This document shows, one piece after another, positions 40,864-49,722 of a stretch of 64,000 bases of DNA. Each line of letters starts with the position of its first letter. The stretch's first letter is position 1. The notes under the pieces are model-generated. The model was not told the origin of the DNA and did not search any database. It worked only from the letters and a program-made list of their open reading frames with translations. The position numbers and the translations under genes were made by a program. The DNA comes from Streptomyces sp. NBC_01237 (lineage in GTDB: Bacteria > Actinomycetota > Actinomycetes > Streptomycetales > Streptomycetaceae), in the NCBI RefSeq assembly GCF_035917275.1, contig NZ_CP108508.1:5084001-5148000 (forward strand). The letters run 5' to 3'.

Positions 40864-43182
40864 GTGGGTCTCTTCCCGCCCTACCTCGACCCCGCGCTGC
40901 CTGTGGCGGAGCGGGTCAGTGACCTTCTCGGCCGGATGACGCTGCCGGAGAAGACCGGCCAGATGCTCCAGCTGAACGCCAAGGACGGGGTGCGGCACCT
41001 CGTCGAGGACCTGCACGTGGGATCGATCCTCCACGCCTCGCCCGAACGCGTCCTGGAGGCGGCCGAGCTCACCGGGCGCACCCGGCTGAGGATTCCGCTG
41101 CTCGTCGCGGAGGACTGCATTCACGGGCACTCCTTCTGGGAGGGCGCCACGATCTACCCGACGCAGCTCGGCATGGCCGCGACCTGGGACGCGGAGCTGG
41201 TGGAGCGGATCGCCAGGGCGACGGCCGTCGAGGTCGCGGCGACCGGTGTGCACTGGACGTTCTCGCCGGTGCTGTGCATCACACGGGACCTGCGCTGGGG
41301 GCGGGTGAGCGAGACGTTCGGCGAGGACCCGTTCCTCATCGGCGAGCTGGCCTCGGCCATGGTGCGCGGGTATCAGGGCGACGGTCTGGCCGACCCGACG
41401 GCGATCCTGGCGTGTGCCAAGCACTTCGCGGGCTACTCCGAGACGCAGGGCGGCCGTGACGCGAGCGAGGCGGACATCTCGCGGCGCAAGCTGCGGTCGT
41501 GGTTCCTCCCGCCGTTCGAGCGGGTGGCGCGCGAGGGCTGCCGGACGTTCATGCTCGGCTACCAGTCGATGGACGGCGTGCCGATCACGGTGAACAACTG
41601 GCTGCTGAACGAGGTGCTGCGCGGCGAGTGGGGGTACACCGGGACGCTGGTGACCGACTGGGACAACGTCGGCCGCATGGTGTGGGAGCAGAAGGTGTAC
41701 GCCGATGCCGCGCAGGCGTCGGCGGCGGCGGTGCGCGCGGGCAACGACATGGTGATGACGACGCCCGCCTTCTTCGAAGGGGCGCAGGAGGCGGTGGCGG
41801 CCGGCACGCTCGACGAGGCGGAGATCGACGCCGCCGTACGCCGCATCCTGACGCTCAAGTTCGAGCTGGGCCTCTTCGAGAACCCGCGCCGCCCGGACGC
41901 CGCCCGGCAGGCGGAGTTCATCGGGAGCGCCGAACACGCCGCGCTGAACCTGGAGGCGGCCCGTCGCTCGCTGGTGCTGCTGGCCAACGACGGGACGCTG
42001 CCGCTGTCCGGCGGGTTCGAGGCGGGTGACGACGGGCGGGCGGTGGCCGCGCCGGGGTCGTCCTCCGCGCCGGGGGCCCTGGGCCCCGTACCGCGCACGG
42101 TCGCCGTCGTCGGCCCCAACGCCGACGACCCGCAGACCCAGCTCGGGGACTGGGCGGGGTCATCGGGTCAGGCCGACTGGCTGCCGGACGGGCAGCCGCG
42201 CCGCATGATCCGTACGGTGCTGGACGGGTTCCGCGACCATGTGCCCGCCGGGTGGAACGTCTCGTACGCACGTGGTGCCGACATCCTCACCGTGGGGCCC
42301 GACCCGGAGGGCGCGTTCTTCCCGGACGGGCAGCCCCGGCCGGAGGTCGTCGTGCCCGCCGAGGCCGACGCGGCGCTGATCGAGGAGGCGGTCGCGGCGG
42401 CGCGGGCAGCCGACTACGTGGTCGCGGTCGTCGGCGACCGTATCGAACTGGTCGGCGAGGGGAAGTCCACCGCGACGCTGGAACTGGTCGGCGGCCAGGT
42501 GGCGTTGCTGGACGCGCTCGCCGCGACGGGCAAGCCGCTCGTCGTCGTGGTCATCAGCTCCAAGCCGCTGGTGCTGCCGCCGTCCGCTCGCGGTGCGGCG
42601 GCGATCGTGCACGCGTTCAACCCGGGCATGCTCGGTGGCCGGGCCGTGGCCGAACTCGTCCTCGGCCTGGTCGAGCCCACCGGTCGCCTGCCGCTGTCCT
42701 TCGCCCGGCACGCCGGTCAGCAGCCGACGTACTACAACCAGGTGCGCGGCCAGCACGGCACGCGGTACGCGGATCTCACGCAGAGCCCGGCGTTCGTGTT
42801 CGGCGAGGGCCTGAGCTACACGACGGTCGAGTACGCGGACCTGGAGGTGCTGACCTCCGTCGTGGGGGCGGGCGACACGGTGCGGGCGCGTGTCACGGTC
42901 ACCAACACGGGTGCGCGGCCCGCGCTGGAGACGGTGCAGGTGTACGTCAGCGACACGGTCACGTCGGTCACCTGGGCCGAGAAGGAGCTGAAGGCGTACC
43001 GGCAGGTGGCGCTGGCTCCGGGGGAGTCGCGGGAGGTTCGGGTCGAGCTGCCGGCCGCGGACTGCACCCTCGTGGACGCCGAGGGCCACCGCATCGTGGA
43101 ACCCGGCCGCTTCGAACTGCTCGTCGGCCCGTCGTCGCGTGACGAGGCGCTGCTGCGGGCGGACTTCACGGTGAAGGGCTGA
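40864..43182 (+). CDS. GH3 family beta-glucosidase/xylosidase
   Basis: A 772-residue glycoside hydrolase family 3 enzyme. The N-terminal TIM-barrel has ILACAKHFAGYSE and the nucleophile Asp265 in LVTDWDNVG. The second alpha/beta domain (RRSLVLLANDGTLPLSG; VVAVVGDRIELVGEGKSTAT) supplies the acid/base. A C-terminal fibronectin-III-like domain (VTNTGARPALETVQVYVSD) completes the usual three-domain form. No signal peptide, so it acts inside the cell on imported oligosaccharides. GTG 40864 follows AAAGGA; a longer frame exists upstream. Specificity (gluco or xylo) is not decided. Confidence 0.92.
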   Translation: MGLFPPYLDPALPVAERVSDLLGRMTLPEKTGQMLQLNAKDGVRHLVEDLHVGSILHASPERVLEAAELTGRTRLRIPLLVAEDCIHGHSFWEGATIYPTQLGMAATWDAELVERIARATAVEVAATGVHWTFSPVLCITRDLRWGRVSETFGEDPFLIGELASAMVRGYQGDGLADPTAILACAKHFAGYSETQGGRDASEADISRRKLRSWFLPPFERVAREGCRTFMLGYQSMDGVPITVNNWLLNEVLRGEWGYTGTLVTDWDNVGRMVWEQKVYADAAQASAAAVRAGNDMVMTTPAFFEGAQEAVAAGTLDEAEIDAAVRRILTLKFELGLFENPRRPDAARQAEFIGSAEHAALNLEAARRSLVLLANDGTLPLSGGFEAGDDGRAVAAPGSSSAPGALGPVPRTVAVVGPNADDPQTQLGDWAGSSGQADWLPDGQPRRMIRTVLDGFRDHVPAGWNVSYARGADILTVGPDPEGAFFPDGQPRPEVVVPAEADAALIEEAVAAARAADYVVAVVGDRIELVGEGKSTATLELVGGQVALLDALAATGKPLVVVVISSKPLVLPPSARGAAAIVHAFNPGMLGGRAVAELVLGLVEPTGRLPLSFARHAGQQPTYYNQVRGQHGTRYADLTQSPAFVFGEGLSYTTVEYADLEVLTSVVGAGDTVRARVTVTNTGARPALETVQVYVSDTVTSVTWAEKELKAYRQVALAPGESREVRVELPAADCTLVDAEGHRIVEPGRFELLVGPSSRDEALLRADFTVKG

Positions 43183-43236
43183 GGGACTGAAGGGCTGAGG
43201 GCTGAGGGCTGAAGAGCTGAAGGGCTGAGGGCAGGG
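43178..43236. repeat. short degenerate GGGCTGA repeat after the GH3 gene
   Basis: Units of GGGCTGA(G/A) with small variations repeat about seven times right after the GH3 stop codon. It looks like slipped-strand expansion of the stop region. No clear terminator stem is seen in it. Confidence 0.6.
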
Positions 43237-43416
43237 CGTCACGCGCCCCCGACGGCCGCTCCCGAAGCCCGCCCCGGCCGTCCGACGCCTTCTCCCGGCC
43301 CCCGACGCCCGTTCCCGACGCCCCTGTGCCCCGACCCGACCGGTTCGGGCACAGGATGTCGGGTGCGGCGTGCGGGCTCTCTCCTAGCCTGGGGGAGCGA
43401 ACGGGAAGGGGCCGGG

Positions 43417-44283
43417 ATGCTGGAGGGGCTGAACCAGGCCATGGAGCACGTGGAGTCGCACCTCGATCAGCCGATCGACGTGGCGGATCTCGCGCGCATC
43501 GCGGTGACGTCGGAGTACCACTTCCGCCGGATGTTCTCGGCGCTGGCGGGCATGCCGCTGTCGGAGTACATCCGGCGCAGGCGGCTGACCGTGGCGGGCG
43601 CCGAGGTACTCGCCGGAGAGCGGACGCTGCTGGACGTCGGCATGCGCTACGGCTACCGCTCGGGCGAGGCGTTCGCCCGTGCGTTCCGCGCCGTGCACGG
43701 TGTGGGTCCGGGCGAGGCCCGGCGGACCGGTGCGGCTCTGCGGTCCCAGCCACGGATGTCCTTCCGCCTCGTCATCGAAGGAAGCAGCAGCATGCGCTAC
43801 CGGATCGTGGACAAGGGGGCGTTTTGCGTGGTGGGCGGGAAGGTCCGCGTACCGCTCGTCCATGAAGGGGTCAACCCGGCGATCGCCGCGTTCATCCGGG
43901 GCATGGACCCGGAGGAGCTCCGGCGTCTCGCGGAGCTGTCGGACCAGGAGCCGAAGGGGATCGTCGGTGTGAGCGACCACATCGATCCGAGCCGGGCCGA
44001 GGGGACCGAACTCGACTATTACCACGGTGTGGTGACGTGTGCCGAGGCTCCGGCGGGCATGGCGGCCCTGGATGTTCCGGCGGGGGCGTGGGCCGTCTTC
44101 GAGAACTCGGGTGCCTTCCCGCAGGCACTCCAGTACCTGTGGCGGGACGTGTTCACGCAGTGGTTCCCGTCGAATCCGTACCGGAGCAGGCCGGGCCCCG
44201 AGATCCTGCGCGTGCGCGTCTTCGACGACGGGGCGCGGGCGGACGCGGAGCTGTGGATTCCCGTGGAGCGGCAGGCCGCCTGA
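43417..44283 (+). CDS. AraC family regulator with GyrI-like effector domain
   Basis: A 288-residue regulator. The N-terminal AraC DNA-binding domain has two helix-turn-helix units (IDVADLARIAVTSEYHFRRM; LLDVGMRYGYRSGEAFARAF, with the FRAVHGVGPGEAR signature). From about residue 125 the protein is a GyrI/effector-binding domain (MRYRIVDKGAFCVVGGKVRV, then AALDVPAGAWAVF). This is the Rob/SoxS-like layout, likely binding a small ligand. ATG 43417 follows GGGAAGGGG. The target genes are not evident from the neighbours. Confidence 0.88.
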   Translation: MLEGLNQAMEHVESHLDQPIDVADLARIAVTSEYHFRRMFSALAGMPLSEYIRRRRLTVAGAEVLAGERTLLDVGMRYGYRSGEAFARAFRAVHGVGPGEARRTGAALRSQPRMSFRLVIEGSSSMRYRIVDKGAFCVVGGKVRVPLVHEGVNPAIAAFIRGMDPEELRRLAELSDQEPKGIVGVSDHIDPSRAEGTELDYYHGVVTCAEAPAGMAALDVPAGAWAVFENSGAFPQALQYLWRDVFTQWFPSNPYRSRPGPEILRVRVFDDGARADAELWIPVERQAA

Positions 44284-44498
44284 GCGGTACGGACGGGCGG
44301 CCTGCCGGCTCACTGTCCGGGCCGCCCCTCTCCCCGCCCTCTCTTCCTGCCGCTTCGCTCTCCGCCCCCTTCTTCCTGCCCTTTCGCTCTGCCCCGCTCC
44401 TTCTGCGCCCTTCGCGCTGTCGTTCGCGCCGTGGGGTTGTCGGACCGGCGTGCAAGGCTGACCGCAATCGGCTCGGCATGTCGCAGAGGGGACAGCTC

Positions 44499-44798
44499 AT
44501 GGAGGCTTCGTACTACCGCGCGCAGAGCGAGGACGGCGACTTCATCGACGACCCGTCCGAGGACGCGCTGTTCATGCTGTTCAGCGACCTCAACGACGCG
44601 CACAACACCTTCGTCGTCATCCGGCCCCCCGCGGATGATCCGACCTGGTGCGCCTCGGTCACCGTCCGCGACGGGGGCTACGAGGTCGTCCGCCGCGATA
44701 CGGCCCGGCGCGAGCACGAGGTCGCCACCGAGACCAGCATCCACCGGATCGCCAACGACCTCACGATCTGGCTGGCCGCCAGGGACCGCGACGACTGA
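44499..44798 (+). CDS. small acidic hypothetical protein
   Basis: A 99-residue protein starting MEASYYRAQSEDGDF, with FMLFSDLNDAHNTFVVIRP and ending LTIWLAARDRDD. ATG 44499 has AGAGGGGA seven bases upstream; the in-frame ATG 44478 is weaker. The size, acidity and beta-rich middle recall Imm1-type immunity proteins, but no toxin adjoins, so this is only a suggestion. A terminator follows 12 bases after the stop. Confidence 0.6.
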   Translation: MEASYYRAQSEDGDFIDDPSEDALFMLFSDLNDAHNTFVVIRPPADDPTWCASVTVRDGGYEVVRRDTARREHEVATETSIHRIANDLTIWLAARDRDD

Positions 44799-44810
44799 CC
44801 CCGTGGCAGG

Positions 44811-44839
44811 TCAACCCCGCTGCGGGACAGCGAGGTTGA
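44811..44839 (+). terminator. terminator stem-loop
   Basis: TCAACCCCGCTG (44811-44822) pairs with CAGCGAGGTTGA (44828-44839) with one mismatch and a CGGGA loop. GGGGCTCTTTCT follows. It is placed to end the small acidic protein transcript. Confidence 0.75.
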
Positions 44840-44970
44840 GGGGCTCTTTCTGAGTACGTTCTCCCCGGCCTCTGAGTACGGTGCACGGCTCCCCGGCAGC
44901 GCTGGGGCGTGCGACAGTACATGCCGATGGAGCCGGGGGGCTCCGGGCGCGGGAGAAAGAGGGGGCGGCC

Positions 44971-45132
44971 GTGGACTTGTTCGACGGGGAGCTGGGTGGC
45001 GGGCGCGACAGTCACGGGGTGGAGCCCGCGGGCTCCGGCTGTTCCTGGGTGACCGTGGTGATCGTCGGGATCCTTGTGCTGCTGGCGGTGCTGGTGCACC
45101 AGTTCGTGGGACTGCTGTGGGGGATCTTCTAG
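44971..45132 (+). CDS. 53-residue single-pass membrane protein
   Basis: GTG 44971 follows GAGGGGG and encodes a short polar N terminus and one strong membrane helix (WVTVVIVGILVLLAVLVHQ) ending FVGLLWGIF. The codon bias is good. A Cys just before the helix is the only notable residue. No family is recognised. It converges with the HAAS-domain gene. Confidence 0.6.
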   Translation: MDLFDGELGGGRDSHGVEPAGSGCSWVTVVIVGILVLLAVLVHQFVGLLWGIF

Positions 45133-45237
45133 GCCGTCGCGTGCGGGGCGCCGGCCGTTCGCGGGCCGGTTGCCCCGGGCCGGTTGCCCCGGGCCGGTTC
45201 GCCGGGCTGTCCGCCGGGCTGTCCGCCGGGCTTCGGC

Positions 45238-45864
45238 CTACGCGGCGGGGTCCCGGTCGTCGCGTACCTTCCAGAGCCAGCCCGCGCCGCCGAAGGTCAT
45301 GACCGCCATCACCGCGACGACCGTCCAGCCCACGGCTGCGGGCGGATCGCTGGGGGCGAGACCGAAGTTGAAGGCCATGGCCATCGCCGTGGGCAGGGCC
45401 GCGGTGATCGCCACGCCGGCCCATTTCTGGTCCCGCGTCCAGTACGGGGACCTGCACAGCACGATGATCCCGGCGATCCTGAACGCGAAGCCCAGCGGCC
45501 CCCAGAACTGACCGGGCACCATGGTGAGTACCGGAAGCGCCACCGCGACCCACGCGGGCGAACGGCGTCTGGCGGTCTTCCCGTTACCCGCCTTCACCGG
45601 TGCCCCGGTGGAGCCCCCGGCGTCGGCCCCGGCCCCCGCCTCCTGGAGCGCGGTGGTGGCGATGGTGCGGGGGTCACCCAGTTCACGCAGGATGTCCCGG
45701 CTGCTGCCGGGCCGTTCGGCGAGCGCGATCTCGATGTGCTCGGCGAGATCGGAGACCAGCTCCTGACGGCGGTCCGCGGGGAGCGCCGAGGTCTCGCGCT
45801 CGACGGCCGCGAGGTACTGCTGGACCAACGCGCCGTCGGTCTGCCCCGTCTGCTGGCTGTTCAT
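45238..45864 (-). CDS. HAAS-domain membrane protein
   Basis: A 208-residue protein with an N-terminal HAAS-type helical domain (VQQYLAAVERETSALPADRR, LVSDLAEHIEIAL) and about four C-terminal membrane helices. Such proteins are regularly paired with PadR repressors and are thought to act as membrane partners in signalling. Here the start overlaps the PadR stop by four bases (ATGA), so the pair is translated together. Length is normal. Confidence 0.85.
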   Translation of the reverse strand: MNSQQTGQTDGALVQQYLAAVERETSALPADRRQELVSDLAEHIEIALAERPGSSRDILRELGDPRTIATTALQEAGAGADAGGSTGAPVKAGNGKTARRRSPAWVAVALPVLTMVPGQFWGPLGFAFRIAGIIVLCRSPYWTRDQKWAGVAITAALPTAMAMAFNFGLAPSDPPAAVGWTVVAVMAVMTFGGAGWLWKVRDDRDPAA

Positions 45865-46250
45865 CGTTCTGTCTCTCCAGGTGCCTGGGTGCGCGTCTTC
45901 GGTGCGAGAAGGTGGTCGACGGCGTTGCGGAAGGCGGGCCATGTGCCGGTGAACTCGGCGAGGGCGGCGTGTCCGGCCTCGGTCAGTTCGTAGTAGCGCC
46001 GCGGCGGACCCGAGGCCGACTCGCGCCAGGTGGTGACGACGAGCTCGTCCCGTCGCAGCCGGGACAGCAGGGGGTAGACCGTGCCCTGGCTGGTCGCCAG
46101 CGCACCCGTCTCCTCCAGCTCCCGCAGCAGCTCGACCCCGTACCGCGCACCGTCGCGCATCAGTGCGAGCACGCAGTACTCCAGCACGCCCTTACGGAGC
46201 TGGCTGACGGCCTTGCTTCCGGGGCGGCTGCTCGCTTCGACCGGTTCCAT
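45861..46250 (-). CDS. PadR family transcriptional regulator
   Basis: A 129-residue winged-helix repressor. The PadR signature is clear: LRKGVLEYCVLALMRDGARY, ELEETGALATSQGTVYPLLS and GPPRRYYELTEAGHAAL. It is first in a two-gene unit with the HAAS membrane protein and probably represses its own operon. The start region includes ATGCAATGCA (46249-46258), a short palindromic element that may be part of its operator. Its ligand is unknown. Confidence 0.9.
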   Translation of the reverse strand: MEPVEASSRPGSKAVSQLRKGVLEYCVLALMRDGARYGVELLRELEETGALATSQGTVYPLLSRLRRDELVVTTWRESASGPPRRYYELTEAGHAALAEFTGTWPAFRNAVDHLLAPKTRTQAPGETER

Positions 46251-46680
46251 GCAATGCACAGTACCTTGTCCGGAAGAGGAGAGGGGCGCCACCCGTACGA
46301 CGGCGGCGCCCGGCGCCCGGCCCCGCTGTCCCGGCCGGTCCGATCTCCACGGAAGACCCTGGCTTTCCTGGAGGTTCATCAAGCCAATCTCCTTTCCATG
46401 GGCGGTAGTTGGTTTCTTCCGATCGATGGGGTCCGAGCTGTTCCTCCCGTGCGGAGGGGTCCCGTCCGCACCGAGCGGTTTGAGCCGGTCCGGTCTCCGG
46501 CAGACCCCGGGATGGGCCACGCTGCCGCCACGTACGGACACTCGGGGCCGCTCGATGGGAGCACCAGGGCGGACCCGGCTCCCGTCCGTACCGTCCGCGG
46601 CGGCGCTCCCATGGGGGCGCGGGACAGCGGGACCACACACCCCGGGGCAGGTCCCGGGGCCACGGGGGAGGAGACCACAC
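46251..46680. other. 430-base divergent intergenic region
   Basis: No gene with convincing codon bias or family resemblance is seen here. It separates the PadR unit from the ESX-like gene cluster and should hold both promoters. A good ribosome binding site (GGGGGAGGAG) ends it at about 46673. Confidence 0.5.
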
Positions 46681-47142
46681 ATGGCGTGGGACGAGTGGGA
46701 ACAGCTGAAGCACGAAGCCGCCCAGCGGCACGGGACACAGATGCAGCTCAACCAGTACCTGCCCGGTGACGGGCCGGCCGCACCGTCGACGAGCGCCGTC
46801 ACCGCGGGCCTGCAGTCCAACAAGCAGGCGTGGAACAAGGCGGGCGAGGGCGTCGGAGGGCTGCGGGAAGGGCTGGGCAAGGCCCTGACCCGGTTGACGG
46901 ACGGGCAGCAGGGGGCCGACGCCGCCGGGTGCCTGACCGCAGGGGCCCAGAAGGACGTGTACAGCTCCTGGGCCCGGTACGTCAGAAGCGTCGACGAGCG
47001 CTGCGGCAGCGTCAAGGAGGCACTGGAGAGGGCCGGGCACGACCTCCTGCGGACCGACGACGCCGTCAGGGGCGCGTTCACCGCCATCGACAGCCGGTAC
47101 GCCGATACGCACGCCGTCGGTGGCCAAGCCCCGGGGCGGTGA
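46681..47142 (+). CDS. ESX/WXG-like helical secreted-substrate candidate
   Basis: A 153-residue helical protein without a signal peptide. The N terminus has WDEWEQLK, and the body is long amphipathic helices (KQAWNKAGEGVGGLREGLGK, VYSSWARYVRSVDERCGSVK), as in WXG100/LXG-related type VII substrates. The W-x-G turn itself is not clear. It is directly upstream of a DUF1023 hydrolase that has its own helical N terminus, a pairing common in actinobacterial type VII loci. No ESX core gene (EccC and others) is in the window. Confidence 0.65.
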   Translation: MAWDEWEQLKHEAAQRHGTQMQLNQYLPGDGPAAPSTSAVTAGLQSNKQAWNKAGEGVGGLREGLGKALTRLTDGQQGADAAGCLTAGAQKDVYSSWARYVRSVDERCGSVKEALERAGHDLLRTDDAVRGAFTAIDSRYADTHAVGGQAPGR

Positions 47143-47151
47143 CGGGCCGCC

Positions 47152-49002
47152 ATGGATCTCGCCACGCTCAACGCACTGAAGCCGTCCGAGTTCACCCAGG
47201 CGGCCGACGGCTACCGCGCGACCAGCGACATGGCCGCCGCGTCCAAGGACCACCTCGACAATGTCGTCGCGGCCGGCATGCGCGGTTCCCTCAGCGGGGA
47301 AGCCATGGACGCCGCGCTCGCGGAGCTGAAGAAGCTGGCGGCCAACTTCCACTACACGCAGATCGAGTGCGGGCTGGCGAGCACCGCGCTCAACGGGTTC
47401 GCCCACGACATGGACGTGGCCCGCAGGAAGCTCGTGTCGGCGCTCGGTGACGCGGAGGCGCTCAAGTTCGCGGTCGGGGCGGACGGCAGCGTCACCTACC
47501 CGGCCGGAGAGTCGCGCAACAGCGTCGAGCTGCCGCCCCCCGGCGGCACGGTCGCCGCCGGTGCGGCGCCCCAGGCCCCCGGACCCCTGGCCCCCGGCGG
47601 CCGGTCCGCGCTCGCCCGTCTGAGCCTCGACCCCAACCCCAACCCCCATCGCGCCGAGGCGATCGCCCTCGCGGACCGTATCGCCGCCGCCCTCAAGGAG
47701 GCGACGGAGGCGGACGCCAAGTGGGAGCCGAAGATTCGGGCGCTGAAGGCCGACGACGACCTCACCGTCTCCGCGCACGACCTCGCCGATGCCCAGTCGG
47801 ACGCGGCAGGCGTACGGGAAGCGGGCCGGGGCTACCTGGATTCGATCGGCGGGCCGCCGAAGGACGCCACCCCCGTGCAGAACGCCGACTGGTGGAAGGG
47901 GCTCTCCCCCCAGGAACAGGAGGCGTACCTTTCCCTCCACCCCGATCTCGTGGGCAAGCTGGACGGTCTGCCCGCCGAGGTCAGGGACGAGGCCAACCGG
48001 ATCGTGCTCGACGAGAAGCAGGCCGAATACCGGATCAGGCTGGACGCGATCCCGAAGCCACCCGCCAAGGAGTGGACCATTCTGATGACCCTCGCCGGGG
48101 GCTCCAGGATCCATACCGACGAATGGATGGACTGGGACCGGAAGTACGGCGACGACTACCGTCACCTCACCGACTCCCTCAAGGGCATGGACGCCATCGG
48201 GAAGCGTTTCGACGCCACCGGCACCGAAGGGCTGCCGGAGGCGTACCTGCTCGGTTTCAGCCCCGAAGGGCACGGCCGTGCCATCGTCGCCACCGGAAAC
48301 CCGGACACGGCGCAGCACCAGGCGGTGTACGTGCCGGGCACGGGGTCCGACCTGGACGGCGTCGGGGGCAACATCAACCGGATGACGGATCTCTGGCGCG
48401 AGACCAACCAGGCGTCCCCCGGGGTCTCGGTGTCGACCATCACCTGGCTGGGCTACGACGCTCCGCAGGACCCCGTCAAGGACGCTCCCTTCGAGCACTA
48501 CGCCTACGACGGCGCCCCGGCCTACCGTCAGTTCATGGACGGCCTCGACGCCTCCCACAGCGGCTCCGGGGAGCCGCACCGGACGGCCATCGGCCACTCG
48601 TACGGCACGACCCTCATCGGGGCGGCGGCGGAGAAGGGCGATCTCAACGCCGACGACGTGATCTTCGCCGGAAGCCCGGGGGTCAAGGTCGGTTCGGCCG
48701 AGCAGATGGACGTGCCGAAGGGGCATGTGTGGAACGAGGAGGCCGATGGTGACAAGGTTCCCGACATCGGCCGTTACGGTCACGGCGGCAGCCAGTGGAA
48801 ATTCGGCGGCGGAACCTTCGTCATCCCCAGCGACGACCTCTTCGGCGCGAACCAGATGAACACCCACGCCGAGGGCAGTGGGCCCAACGATCACAAGAAG
48901 TCGGAAGGCCACAGCGAGTACTGGAGCCCGGGCTCGACCGCGCTGAAGAACCAGGCGCTGGTCGTGGTCGGCCGGTACGGAGACGTCACCGCTCCCCAGT
49001 AG
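47152..49002 (+). CDS. DUF1023 alpha/beta hydrolase with type VII-like N terminus
   Basis: A 616-residue protein. Residues 1-120 are helical, resembling a WXG/LXG-type targeting region (FTQAADGYRATSDMAAASKD). After a Pro-rich linker and a second helical part, a DUF1023 alpha/beta-hydrolase domain fills the C-terminal half: VYVPGTGSDL, the nucleophile elbow AIGHSYGTTLIG (Ser near 483), DKVPDIG and a His in EGHSEYW. Known DUF1023 proteins are putative esterases or lipases exported in actinobacteria. It starts ten bases after the ESX-like gene. A strong terminator follows, then a lipoprotein gene. Confidence 0.85.
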   Translation: MDLATLNALKPSEFTQAADGYRATSDMAAASKDHLDNVVAAGMRGSLSGEAMDAALAELKKLAANFHYTQIECGLASTALNGFAHDMDVARRKLVSALGDAEALKFAVGADGSVTYPAGESRNSVELPPPGGTVAAGAAPQAPGPLAPGGRSALARLSLDPNPNPHRAEAIALADRIAAALKEATEADAKWEPKIRALKADDDLTVSAHDLADAQSDAAGVREAGRGYLDSIGGPPKDATPVQNADWWKGLSPQEQEAYLSLHPDLVGKLDGLPAEVRDEANRIVLDEKQAEYRIRLDAIPKPPAKEWTILMTLAGGSRIHTDEWMDWDRKYGDDYRHLTDSLKGMDAIGKRFDATGTEGLPEAYLLGFSPEGHGRAIVATGNPDTAQHQAVYVPGTGSDLDGVGGNINRMTDLWRETNQASPGVSVSTITWLGYDAPQDPVKDAPFEHYAYDGAPAYRQFMDGLDASHSGSGEPHRTAIGHSYGTTLIGAAAEKGDLNADDVIFAGSPGVKVGSAEQMDVPKGHVWNEEADGDKVPDIGRYGHGGSQWKFGGGTFVIPSDDLFGANQMNTHAEGSGPNDHKKSEGHSEYWSPGSTALKNQALVVVGRYGDVTAPQ

Positions 49003-49013
49003 CGCGGCGCCCC

Positions 49014-49043
49014 TGACGGTGCCGCCGTGCGGCGGCACCGTCA
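49014..49043 (+). terminator. strong stem-loop after the DUF1023 gene
   Basis: A perfect 14-bp stem, 49014-49027 with 49030-49043, starting 12 bases after the stop. Some transcription may read through into the lipoprotein gene 30 bases on. Confidence 0.8.
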
Positions 49044-49073
49044 CCGACCCACCCAGGAACACCGAGGAACTTC

Positions 49074-49658
49074 ATGCTCCGTGCACCACTCCCCGTCCCG
49101 CGTCGGTACCGGCCCGGCGGCACCTGCCTGGCCCTCGCACTGACCGGACTCCTCCTCACCGGATGTGGCATGACTGACAACGACACCAGCAAGTCCTCGT
49201 CCGGCACGACGGCACGGGAGATCCCGTCCGCGGGCACCGCGGGCACCACGGAGGCCGTCGCCGCCGTGAAGGAGGTCTCCAGCCAGCTGTACGACTTCGT
49301 GGGGGTGCCGGGTAAGGCATCCGTACCGGGGCCCGGCGTCCGGGAGTGCGAGGGCAAGGACCCGGACACCTACTTCCGGGTCCACCACCCCTGGAACTTC
49401 CTCCCGACGTCCGGCGCCGACAACGACACCGCCATGGCGAACCTCAAGGAGAAGCTGAGTACGGACGGCTGGGTGGTCAAGGACTCCTTCCGGGACAACA
49501 GCCCCAACAAGAACCTCAACCTCGTCGCGGACAACGACGCCAGGAAGGTGAGCGTCTGGGTCGTCGCGTACAGCAAGCGCGACACCCCGAGCATCGGCAT
49601 CGACGTCACGTCCGGCTGCTACCGGGTGCCGGAGGGGCAGACGATCCTTCACTCCTGA
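49074..49658 (+). CDS. secreted lipoprotein
   Basis: A 194-residue exported lipoprotein with a lipobox LLLTGC (Cys31) after a basic, hydrophobic signal peptide. A Thr/Ser/Gly-rich spacer leads to a small alpha-beta domain (LYDFVGVPGKASVPGPGVRE, then ANLKEKLSTDGWVVKDSF) with a Cys pair (VRECEG and SGCYRV). It follows the DUF1023 gene and is probably part of the same surface cluster. No enzyme motif is visible. Confidence 0.82.
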   Translation: MLRAPLPVPRRYRPGGTCLALALTGLLLTGCGMTDNDTSKSSSGTTAREIPSAGTAGTTEAVAAVKEVSSQLYDFVGVPGKASVPGPGVRECEGKDPDTYFRVHHPWNFLPTSGADNDTAMANLKEKLSTDGWVVKDSFRDNSPNKNLNLVADNDARKVSVWVVAYSKRDTPSIGIDVTSGCYRVPEGQTILHS

Positions 49659-49722
49659 GCCGGAGCCACCACGGGCGCTCGCAGCCCGGACGCGGCGGCG
49701 CACGCGCTCCGCGTCCGGGACC

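Noticed and set aside
43178..43236. Terminator after the GH3 gene
   Set aside because: The sequence is a degenerate direct repeat and does not form a convincing stem.
46192..49062. A 956-codon minus-strand open frame
   Set aside because: Shadow of the ESX-like and DUF1023 genes; low-complexity composition with no signal peptide or domain.
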